Translations under genes and position numbers: made by a program | In this document: positions 1-12,000 of the stretch, piece by piece | Position numbering within the stretch: the first letter of the stretch is position 1 | How the letters are laid out: every line of letters starts with the position of its first letter | Origin: Saccharina japonica | Lineage: Eukaryota; Sar; Phaeophyceae; Laminariales; Laminariaceae | DNA length: 64,000 bases | Direction of reading: 5' to 3' | NCBI GenBank assembly: GCA_008828725.1 | Contig: MEHQ01002854.1 | Location: forward strand, 21,820 to 85,819 | Notes under the pieces: model-generated | The model's database searches: none | The model's input: the letters and a program-made list of their open reading frames with translations, nothing else | Told to the model about the DNA's origin: nothing

Positions 1-74
1 GGCCGTGGTGTCGTCGCAGTGATGACAAGTGTTGCTGACACCTCTCCCGTACCCTTCCATGCAAACAGCGCAGT
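1..74 (-). CDS. Gene A exon 5, first 74 bases
   Basis: The acceptor TTCTTTCAG lies just above position 74. The exon opens in phase 1: the last T of exon 4 joins AC to give Tyr, restoring GPYCAVCMEGYGRG and then NTCHHC. The same junction exists in gene B at 47550. The exon runs off the window, so its transmembrane part is not visible. Confidence 0.82.
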
Positions 75-3000
75 CTGAAAGAAGAGCAATATCAAGAGAT
101 CGTGGATAGTGGAAAGGTGGTCGGGGTCAACAAGAAATACACAGCCCAACTGCTTCCTCTGGGTGAGGTCGAACAACGCTTACAGTAACATGCAGAATCA
201 TTAATCGTTTTCATATGCGGCATATGTAGTTTCAAACGACGCTCGTTTGGTTTTTAACGGTATCGTGGAATTTTAGTAGATATCACATAAAACGAATCAG
301 CATCCACCGCAATGCGAAGGGCATCGACAGACACAATGAACAAACGAGACAAAACGAATACAATCCCTCGGTCAAACAAGTTCCAGGCGACCGGACCGTA
401 TCCTCTTAGCGGCGCATCGACTCACATGGACCAAAATAACCAGCTTCACAGTAGTCATCGGAACCCGATACCTTCGTCGCGCCCTTACACGCCTCCGGGT
501 GCAAACATTCGAACACGACCGAAGACTCCTGGCTCGACCGCCAGTAACCCGGACGAATAGGCAGCGAAGCCAACGTCGGCCCGGCACTCTTGCAGTCCAC
601 ACCCTTCTCACCCTCGATTGTATCACACGCTTCGCATGAGACACGATTGACGTCGTCGTTCAGTGGGCGGGCGTACTCGTTCGCTTGACAAAGGTAGAAG
701 ATCGCGGGGATCTCCAGAGTCACGTTGGTAGTTGAGGCCGAAGGAGCGCTACCAACCGATCTCAAAGTAAACATAATCGACAGCTCCCCTCCAACGTCCT
801 GCTTCGAAGGGGTACCGGTCACTGCCACAGTGACGTTACTGTCAGGAGGAATAACGCCACTGGACGGAACTACGTCCAAGTCAAGCTCGTCAGTCTCGAA
901 GCCCAGATCCCAAAGGGTGTAGGTCGTACCTCGCCCTGCTGAGATCACAAGCTCAAACTTCACCGGGTCTGGATCGAAGGTCTCTGCAGCTGGGTACTTT
1001 TGTATATACAGAAAGAGCTCACCACCGTCGTCCAGACATTTGCCCTCCTCAATACACTCGCACAGTACTCCAAGTGTAGTGTCCACGCACTCTCCAGCCC
1101 CGCACACGTTGGAATCGCTGCAGTCCAAAGCCCGGTCCACCAGCGCAACCGACGTGTTCGGAGCGCCTGTGGTGTCTGTGTTAAACGTGTGGCTACTTAC
1201 GACGGCGTTGCGGATCTCGGCGTTCGAGTCAGGCGACATGACTGGCATGGTCGCGGAGCTTCTCCTAAAGTCACAACTGTCCAGGACAAGAGCGCCGATC
1301 GCCGAGTTTGTGTTGGAGATAATGGTGTCACCAAGCCAACCATCGAACACGCATCTGTCCGCGTGAAGCGTAGCGTTGCCTTCCATCAGTATCGCGCGTT
1401 CGATGGAGTATTTCTCGAGGACGACACTCGATTTGAACACGACACCTTTGGCAACGACGGGGCTCGCGGACACAAACACGACGCTGCCGTCTAAGACGAG
1501 GTTATTGTTAACGTCGTGGTTTTCGAACGTTGCGCTCTTCACGCCTGTCAGGTACATTGCCGCTCCTTGCGGCGACTCGTTGGCAACCAAGTCACAGCTG
1601 CTATGCACTGACGTGGCGTCTTGGGCATACATTCCACCGCCCTGTTCCCCGGCGTAGTTTCCCCTGATTAAAGCCCCCGCGCACGTTAGACTAGCTTCTT
1701 CTTCTACGAGAACGAATCCGCCGTAGTTTCTGGAATAGGGTAGCGGACATTAAGAAGCATAGTAGTTACCAGTAAGTTTCAGGACGACGGCACGTCTCGA
1801 AGGCAAATCACAGCGGAATGAAAAACTCCCCGATGGGGCAGAGAGGGGAGTCATATTAGCAGTGCTTGTAATACCTGTGAAGGTGTACGGATCTCGGCAT
1901 CAAGTGGCGAGATTCATTACGCGTCGATATTCCGCCACTGCATTCTGCTTCCCAAACCAACATCGAGGAAGCCACACAACGTCACAATACCGACTCAAGG
2001 TGTCCGTGCAAGCTGCTGTAGAAGGCTCACGTTGCTTCATTGTCCTCGAAGGTGCCTCCAGTGATTGTCACCAGGGTAGTAGCTCCCCACAATGCGATCG
2101 CCCCCCCTGATTCCAGTGCCTTGTTGTTGCGGAAGGTTCCTCCCTCGATCGAAATGTTTGATGCATCGTCCCCGTTGCAATAGATCGCGCCACCATTTAT
2201 GGTCGCAACGTTGTCTTGCATCATCCCCCCGGTGATCGTCACTCGGGTGTTGAAATCAGCAAAGAGGAATCCACCTCTTACGCTGGATCCGCGTGAGAAG
2301 TTTCCACCTCTGACGCTGATATCGCTGCCGTCATCCGCAACTGGAAGACATAAGGTAAGAACAATTTGAGTCAGGTTTGCATGTCAACTTAAGCCAATCC
2401 CGCTGACGGTGAATTATGTACTGATGTGTATTTGAAATCAAGATCGGGAGGGTAAGCCGCCGCCCATGGAGGCTCTACTGTAACAACCGTATGCGCCCTT
2501 GGGTGAGGCTACCTAGGTATTTCTAACCATAAAACTTACAAGGTCGGCGAAGTACCGTCATCAGATTTCTGGATAATGACATGCTCACATACCGGCTGTT
2601 CTACTTCTACGCGAACCTGCGCGACCTATTCACAGCGAGGACGGATTAATCACTTCCTTACGTCCTCCGAATGGCCTGTTTCGTCGCACGACTTAGCAGT
2701 GCTCGACACAGAGAAGACGTTGCTTACGGAGAGGTTTGCAGCTGGTAGTTCAACGTCGAAATAAACTTTGAAATACTCATGCCGGCGTAGCAACAGCAGC
2801 CCCTCTATGGAATCCCGATTGCCCTTTGTTTGCGCTCACATATACTACCTCCTCCGCTGCCCCCCGAGTTATCTGTCATAACAGTTCCATCGTTGATGAG
2901 GGTCCTGCCGACGCCATAGAAACAGCCTCCTTCGGAGTCCGCCGCATTGTCTGAGCAAACGACGTCGTTGAAGACGATCGCCCCATTTGCATCCCACCCC

Positions 3001-6000
3001 ATAACCTGAAGAATGGAGTAGCAATCCGTCAAAGTTGGAGAATATAAGGTTTGTCAAACTATCCCCATGTGTACATTGCTTCTGGGCTTCAGAGTATTCA
3101 CCACTAGTATATAGAACATAGTATGTGAGCGTTTTATTCGAATAGAAGTATTACGTCCACCCAACTACTTCCAGCGACACCTAGTATTTGTACTGAGTCT
3201 ATACTCAACGGATACACAAGCTGCATAACTAGTATTCATACTGAATGTATGCTCAATGGGTATAAAGCTCTGTGGCTTCAAGTACGAGCCATGTGTAACA
3301 CGTGATTTGTAATCAGGAAGCGGTAACCCAAGGTGTCCATCTCCAGCTCCCAGAATACTACAAAAATCAGAGACAGAAACCCCCTTTACAGCGGCGACCA
3401 TTCAATTGACAAGGTACGATGTGACGTGGCTTGTCCACAAGCGTCATAACGTCGCATCACGTCGACTATTATCTATCAGATAACTCAATACAAATACAAC
3501 ATAGCCCTTGCCTAGCAGTCAGCTCAACCTGTAAGAAGTATGATACGGTAGGGGTCCATGCTACTGAGCCCTGGGTAAAAAGGACGCCGTACTAACGCGG
3601 CGAAACACATTGGTCACATCAGCAGGGTGTTGATGCATTTTTGACAACACCACTGCATCAATTGAAATCGCATCTGCGGAAAGATCGGTAATTATTGCGA
3701 ATGCTTGTTCGTTGGAAATTCTGCCCCTACGCTATCTGCTAACTTAACTTAACTGATAATCCCAAAACACTTATGTAGCAACGCCATTTCGCCTCACGAG
3801 CTTAACGTTGCAAACAAATCTATTCAATCAACTTGACAGGCTCACCAGTGAAGGAGGGAACAGTTAACGCCGTTTCTTCACTGCCACAAGGTATAAGTTT
3901 GGAGAGAACCCAAAGGTGTGATTTCCAAGCAACAACGAGGGTTGTGCGCGACTTCCATTGAGGGGGAGTGTTGAAAAATAGGCTAGCACAACCTATTCTT
4001 GTGATCAGTAGCGACTTGAATATACTAGCGTATATAGCCAAAGCTCAGTAGTATGCAGTACTAAAGACGACTGGAAGTCAGTAGTGACTGCTGGGTGAGT
4101 GGTTAGGGTGCATTGCTAACTGAAGCACCATCTGGAGCCCGCCTGGCAATTGAGCCCGAAGCTCCAATTTACCGATGGCCTGCGCTCTCTGTAGTCGGCG
4201 CTGCCCAGTTTGGAATATGAAGATGCTATAATGTAGGAGGTATATCAGCAGTGGAGGCTTGCTTCGAATAAGGAAAAAATGGATGGACATTAATCGTGGA
4301 GACATATTAGGAGACAAGAAAGAGTAAAGTAGAATCGGTGGAGGTTCGAACAATGCAGGTCGCTTTATGACATTTGTTTTTCTCCAGTTTAATGTATGGA
4401 TATAGAGGGCCAGGGAGAGGGGAGGGGGACCCCTGGCTGCTTCCTACGAGTGCTTGTTTTTCAATGGAACGACAGGAAGACACATTGCTGTTGCACTGCT
4501 GAATCCAGCGTGCGTGCTTGCCGAGCCCTTGATTTATCCGCCGATGCTGCTGCTGCACCAGCTCTGAGCGAAAGACAGACCATACATACCAGCTTATAGC
4601 AAATAATATATGTATACCTTTCACGCAGCCGTGTCCGCCGATGCAGCGAAAGGCAGACCATACGTATTCAAACAACATATCAGATATGCATACTCGTACA
4701 ATCAGCATCCGTCGCGAGTAGCACCACACAGATCAAAACGCACACTGCAATGGCGGACGGTCTTATCAAGTGGTTCATGCGGTAAACTTAACACGCACTA
4801 CTGCTATAACTACTACAACTACTGTATACAATAGTACTACTGTGACTAAGGTATTAGAGTATGCTGGACGAGCCGTGGAGTCGCATGCTCATGGTTCCGA
4901 CTACCAGATCGGCAGGTATCGATGTCGACGCGACCATGCTCTCGCGGAAGCTATCGTGTGGGGAGGGTGTACGAGTGTACGAGGGAGCTTATACAGGTTA
5001 TCGAGTGTGTGAGAGATACTTCAAAAACAACTTGATATTAACGACAACTCTTGTTGAAGTTATTATTTGGGCATCACGCTGTCTATATAGTTTATATAAT
5101 AGATAGATGGGGGTAAGAACAGACACACAAATGGACAAATGCTGTAGATGGCCAAGACATATTGCCTGTTCTATCTCTGGCCTCCGAAACATAATTTGTC
5201 ATCCGAGTGTCATCCGTATATTGTTTTCCTCCCTTTGGAAAGTTAAGTACTATTATGTATTAACAATCTCATAGATATATTATATTATGCATATACCGCG
5301 TCGGTCGATTGCTCTCCGTAGGCTAACGAGCCACTGTTATAAGGTTTGATTGGATAGGTAATCAGTTGACCCTTTACCAGTACCTAACCCGACTGATGCC
5401 TTTATCAAATGGCGTCGACGGAAGGATATGTGTTGTAGTGGTCGTGAGTTCGAATCTCACGACCACCATGAAAACGCTTTTTACTGAAGAGCGAATTTTC
5501 TCATGTCAAGAATCTTCCTTGGGTCCCCAGAGAGTGGTAAGAACTTCGGAGTTGGCACGTACGTACGGCTTCATACGAAGACCCGAGACCCCGCTGCTCT
5601 GAAGGGGAGGGGTGTGTTACAATACTTGGAAATTGGGTGGATATTTGTTTGATAACCGTTCACCAGTATTCCAACAGACTACTGTAACAATGTATTTTCA
5701 CCGCATTATTAGGACGGACAATAGTAGACTAGGGTTGCACTCCGGCCTCAAAATTTGGAACGGGTAACCGGACCGGATTGTGGGGGGTTCAGACGGAACC
5801 GGAATCGGGTACCCGGCCTGTTTCAGCCAGGGTACCCGGGTACCCGGGTACCCGGGTTATCATGCACTATGATCTCCCTTTTTATCGTCTCAGCGGGCCT
5901 AAACGGTCCGCAGGCGGCGTGGTAAGGCGGACGGTGAGAGGGAATGACTTCATGTCGTCTATTTTTTTTCATTTTGTTTTATCCTTCGGCGGATGGGTAA

Positions 6001-9000
6001 AAACAAAGCTTACGCCCTCCTATTCTCTCGATGAATCATGCCAAAAGAAAGAAGATGGAAGACAGAAGGCTGCCTCTTGCAGTGTGTGCTGAAAGAGAGG
6101 TGTGTATATTAAATGTTCAAATACACCACTCACACAGAGGCCAGCCAGGCTGCTGAATTTATATCCCCCCTGTATATGCCCTTCTTTTATCCCCTATTTC
6201 ACAGCATAAAGGAAATAGGCGGCCTCAGGGAAAATAATCATTCCCCCCCTTATAGCACTCTGTTGCGAATGGTCCACGTCATACACGTCATACTAGTCCT
6301 GGCTTTTGGCTCATACGTGTGTGTCCTGGTAGCTGGTAGGGGTATCGTCTTTGTGTCGCGTGTTGTGCAAAGGCTGTAGGAGAGAAGGGAGAAAAGGAAA
6401 AATGAGAGTCTAGGGGCACAAGCAGTGTATGTATAAAGCAACGTATATCCCAGTTTTGGGGGCTCCGTATAGCACAATCAACGGGTACGCGGGTACTATC
6501 CGGGTACCCGGGGTCCAAATAAATACCCGGGGGTGAATTTATTCGTTCCGGTCCGATTCCGGCTCCGACGGTTCCGGGTACCCGCCACCGGGTACCCGGT
6601 TCTCAGGCCCCCGGGTACCCGGTTCTCAGTCAGACGGGGTGCAACCCTATGGTAGACGGAACCACCGGCGACGAGCCCGAACCAGTCCGGCAGATGCGAG
6701 ACACACGTCAGGAAACGAGCGACACAATTGGGTACCAAGATGTGTAAGGCTGTATGAGGGATAGGGGCAGGAAACCTTCCCAGATAGTGTGGATTTGTTT
6801 TGCATACATATTTTATATAATACAAGGTTCCCCTTCGGGGTATATACTACCAGGTATACGTTACTTGACACGTCATACTTGTTACTATGTATATCCATTG
6901 TACTGCTGTACACTCTAGGCCCATGAGTAATAACCGTTAAGCATGACTACAAGTCTCACTGTTTTGGGGACGCTATAAATAAGAAAGTTGGATTAAGAAA
7001 CCGTGCTCGCCAATACACTAATTCCTACCAGTTCGACCCCATGTATACGGAACAAAAGGGATGATAGAGACTCGAAATATAAGGACACTTGGCAAAAGAG
7101 TCCATTTAGTACTGCTTGTTTTCGTACTACTGAACACTCAAACGTATTCGTACCGCCAGCATACAGATAGACCAAAGAAAGGGTTGTAAATATCAATGGT
7201 TGATCGGTTGACCGGGGGATGTTTAGGCATCGCCCTCCCCAGATTCCGGGGATTTCGCGTAATTTCCCCAGTAAGGGATTTTCAGGTAATTTACTCTCAG
7301 CTCTCCCAGACCCACAACCTGACCTGAGTTTTTTTGCGGTACGAGGAGTCCTCGTAGGTGTTTCGATATTATTTTTGTGATATTTTACCCTTTTCAACAA
7401 CCATTATTTGCAAACGTTATTATACAGCATTGCCCTCAACCGGCGGAAACAAGCAATCAGGTCCGAGAGGTACCCGAATGCGTCGACAAACACAAAGCAA
7501 AAACAACGTGTCGCAAAACAAAAGGAGAGGTCGTGGGTATGCCGGAATTGTAGTCCGGCCGTCAGATTCGTGATTTAACTTAATTTTGTTTTGCTACCAC
7601 TAAGTGTTGTAGACTTGAGGTATTGCTTATATAAAAGTTATGGTGTCGGACAAGGGTGTACGCGGATCTGAATCCCATACACCCCACTACCCCCCCCCCC
7701 TATACTGGTGGGGGGGAAAAAAACTTTTTTTTTCCCGTGCGTTTTTTGTTGGTCTCACACGCCTCTGCAGACGCTGCTCTACGTACGTGTGTCTAGCGTC
7801 TACTTATACTGCTTGGCTTTGGGTGTACACTGTGTACACAATGAATGATACAAACATACTGTACAAGGAATATGTTGTTACTGTCGGGAGTCGGGAGGGT
7901 CGGAGTTGGGGAACGGCTACCACACTCGCCACACCAGCCACTCGTATCAAGATTGAAAAACAGAAGCACTGACTGAGTGGTGTTGTATTGTCGAGAAGGC
8001 CTTGCCTACCCTTGGGAATGCGGGGACGATTCACCCACATCCCCGGCTATTGGTTTATATAGGTTTTAGTATCCAGTTGGTTTATATAGGAAACAGTATC
8101 GTACTGCGGTTATGGAAGGTCTGATTTCGCTTATAACCTTAGAAGCAGAAACGCTGGGTGGTGTTGTATTGTCTAGAAGGCCTTGCCTACCCTTGGGAAT
8201 GCGGGGACGATTCACCAACATCCCCTGATATTGGTTTATATAGTTTTTAGTGTCCAGTTGGTTTATATAAGAAATAGTATGGTACTGCGGTTTATGGATG
8301 GTCTGATTTCGTTCATAACCCTAACTAAGCAGAAACGCTGGGTGGTGTTGTATCGTCTAGAAGGCCTTGCCTACCCTTGGGAATGCGGGGACGATTCGCC
8401 AACATCCCCTGATATTGGTTTATATAGTTTTCAGTATGAAGTTGGTTTATATAGGAAATAGTATGGGACTGCAGTTTATGGATGGTCTGATTTCGTTCAT
8501 AACCCTAAGCAGAAACGCTGGGTGGTGTTGTATTGTCTAGAAGGCCTTACCTACCCTTGGGAATGCGTGGACGATTCACCAACATCCCCTGCTATTGGTT
8601 TATATAGTTTTTGTATGGATCTGGTTTATATAGGAAATAGTATGGTACTGCAGTTTATGGATGGTTTGATTTCGTTTATAACCTCAAGCAGAAGCGCTGG
8701 GTGGTGTTGTATTGTCTTGAAGGCCTTGCCTATGCTTGGGAATGCGGGGACGATTCACCAACATCCCCTGCTATTGGTGTATATAGGTTTTAGTATGGAA
8801 TTGGTTTATATAGGAAATAGTATGGTACTGCCGTTTATGAATGGTCTGATTTAGTTTATATAGGATTTAGTATGGTATGTACTCCCCTATACGCCGGAGG
8901 GTGTCTAAATAGATAATTTGACACCCCCCCCCCTATATTTGGTATCCCAAAAATAAAAATTGGAGTGTGGTGTCGGGTTTTGTTTTTTTCGGAGACCCTT

Positions 9001-12000
9001 GGGTCGGACTGATATATAATAGCGTATGCTCAAGGTTGTTTAAGGGTGTTGTTCGAATATATATTTCAATGAAAACACCATGTTGTTCTAAGTTTAGCGA
9101 AAACACTATGGCTTCACAAAAACAGCTTATTACAGATAGCCCCTTCCGGAGACAAATGTACGCGCACTGCAGTCTTACAGAAGACATTTTGTTTTGTTTT
9201 GTTTCAGTTGCAATACTATTTCTGGTTCGCAAACCACCCCTTCTGCACATGTGCCCCGAGCTCCGGCAGCAGCGCTAGATGGGCCAGCCAAGGCAACGCG
9301 TGCCACGCCCGCCACATCAGCGAGTCCTGCGCCAGCCAGTGTCTGCAAGTCTTACGGGCATTTCTACGCGACGCACCACTCGTTTGCTATCACCCTCTCT
9401 GGCCCTTAGATAACCAACCGGAAGCACCAAACATAGCCAATCAAAGCGGCTTGCGGTACCACCCCCCTGGTAGCTGCCTGAAAGGGTCAAAGCGTGCCAA
9501 TTGTCGTGGTTTGCGGTATCACCCCCCTTGCTACCTCCCCTCTGCGGCCGGGGTGCGTGTGTCCATGTTTCCAAATAATTATCACTGTACTCCTATCACC
9601 GCCCACCTTTATCACCCCCCATTCGAAATCACTCCCCGGTGGTAAACGCTGCAAAACTCGAATAAAACATGTCCATTGTCAACGGCGTGAGGTAGATACC
9701 ACTCCACCACATGAAACCATCCCAGGTGATAAAGACCCCCGAACGATTTTGCTATCCACCGGGGCGGTTTTTTGTTTCTGATACGGTACATTCTCTAAAA
9801 ACGTCCTTCAGGGCGTAGGTCTGACCATTAGAACTGGATAAATTGTGCTTTCGGTAGGGTGTCATGTAAGGTCGAAATGTGAAAATTATACCAGACATAG
9901 TATCGCAACTGGAAAAATAACGGTTTTCTTGTTTTTGAAGACTGCAGTCCTCTGAAAATTTCCCCGAAGGGGTACCGAATCTCTACGAAACAAATTACAG
10001 CAGTAGTAGTAACACGGCGGTAGTGGTAGTAGTATATATACATATATGTGTGTATCTGGTACGTACACAGCCAGCATCTTAGAACGTTTTTTTTTTTATA
10101 CGTACGAATGCTCATTTATTATATAATACGCTTCGGTAGTGATGATGACGGTGGTGATGGTGGTGGTGATGTCGTTTGGGATCTTCAGGACTCTGCCGGT
10201 TTCGGTATGCCGCGCGGGAGACCGGCTCTACCGCCCGACACCCGACCCCGATCGGCGCCGCACCACCGCCCCGGCCGCCCCACGCGTCAGCCCTCGGTGA
10301 CCCCGGCGAGAGAACAGGCGCCAGTGCCGAATTCGGCGAGCGGGGGTTGGGGGAAGGTGGCCTCCCGGGGACGGCTCGCTCCGCCCCCTGGAACGGGGCG
10401 GATTCGCGGGAAGGGAGGGGTTCACAGCGTGTTCGGAGGGCTTTCCCGCCCGGGGTCTACCCCCCACACTAAGACCAAGTCGAAAATCCAAACCAATTTC
10501 AAGATAAACATTTCCATGCTAAAATCAAGATGCTTGTTTTCAATACTAAAATCAAGATATTTGTTTCAAAGAGTCCCCAAAATGTGAAAATATGGATCTC
10601 CAGAAAACTTCGGTCAGAATCGAAATCGGCCCAAAAGTTCGCGAGTTAGCGGTTTTTGCACTAACTTCAAGATAAAAAGCCCAGACGTCCGAAAGTCGTC
10701 GGGAAAAAAAGGGCCACTGCAGTACGTACAAGAGCTGCGCATCCATGCCTGCATCTTGTTTTTGTCCGCTCTACGTACGTACGAGTACGTGCTGCTACTT
10801 TCTGGACTGCTGCTGTTGTTGCTGTTGCTGCTGTAGATGGTTGATATTACTACTACTATTGCTGTACGTACTGGTTGGTGCTGCTGTATGCTTGATTTCA
10901 CAACTACTATTGTTTTGTTGTTATTGTGGGTGGGTGGATCGGTTGGTGCGTGTGTCGATCGATTGGTGCGTACGAACGTGGTTGGGTGAGTGGGTCGATG
11001 GTTGGGTGGGTGGGTGTGAGTGAGTGGGTGTGGGTGAGTACGTGAGTGGGTGGGTGGGTGTGGGTGATCAGGTGTCGGTGGGTCGGTTGGTACGTGGTTG
11101 GCTGCGTGTGTCAACTTGCTGCCTGATCTGTGCATTTTGCGTTATTCAGGGTGTGGATCGTGGCCCAGTTATTATTTGCTATATTTGTTTTGTCCGCTAT
11201 TATACCGGCCCCGCCCTGGCATGGTTCGGGTACCACTATTAAGAGTTACGATGTTATATACGACTGCTCGCAGATGTACGCAGTACCCAACGCCCATGAT
11301 ACTACTCACAGCAGTAGTATAGTAGCACGGTAGTAGTAGTAGTAGTAGTATATCTGGTATACTGTAGTAGCACTCACCGCGCCGCCATCTTCGTCGGCCT
11401 TGTTGTTTGTAAGCTGTGTTCCTCCTCCCAACGTCATGGAAGCAGCGGTAATTGCGCCACCGAACGTCTTCGATGTGTTGTTTCCAAACCAGCACCCGTT
11501 TACCAAGACGTTGGTGTCGATCCCTCCATGCAAAGCGCCACCCGAAAGCTTGGCGTAGTTCCCGCTAAACGTAGAACCGTTTACTTCGGCACTGGCTCGC
11601 AGGAACATAACTGCTCCACCTCCATCGAGATTCGACAGAGAAGGATTAGCACCTTGAAAAGGGAGGGCAGCACTGTTGGACACGAACTCCGCGTCTGTGA
11701 TGGAGCATACGGCCGTCTGTTTACTTGATTCCACCGCACCTACCCCACAGAACACCGCACCGCCTCCCACCCCTGCGTTGCCCTCGAACCTGGATCCTCC
11801 TCGAACCTCCATCAGGGTGCTGTCAGCATGTACCGCGCCGCCGTATCGAGTCGCGTTGTTAGCCAAGAACGCCCCCCCGACTATCGTGACGGTTCCTCCG
11901 TCGGCCAACACCGCACCCCCGTTCCCGTCCGTGGCAACGTTGCCTTCGAAGGTGCAGTTATCCAGCGTCAAGTTTGCTGAACGCGAATATATCGCACCGC

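Larger units (their letters stand above)
10017..11329. other. 1.3-kb segment present in block A only, inside gene A intron 1
   Basis: Block B passes directly from the sequence matching A at about 10016 to that matching about 11330. In A the extra segment is flanked by imperfect direct copies of ACAGCAGTAGTA ... CACGG (about 10001 and 11309). It contains the GC-rich island at 10204-10460, an ATTC/AATC-rich stretch, a CTG run (about 10800-10835) and a GGGT array. It could be an insertion in A or a deletion in B between short repeats. Confidence 0.5.

Noticed and set aside
5443-5471. tRNA gene suggested by the TTCGAAT hairpin
   Set aside because: The acceptor strand pairs with the base just before the T-stem instead of a 5' partner about 60 bases upstream; no anticodon arm; the block B copy has lost the pairing.
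7974-8860. CRISPR-like regular array
   Set aside because: Units of 180 bp are conserved throughout with no unique spacers; it is a satellite array inside a transposon in eukaryotic DNA.
9199-9645. Cys-rich protein frame, also at 56430-56693
   Set aside because: Lies in the centre of a transposon; the two copies are not conserved in frame, and the Ala/Thr/Pro periodicity is low-complexity.
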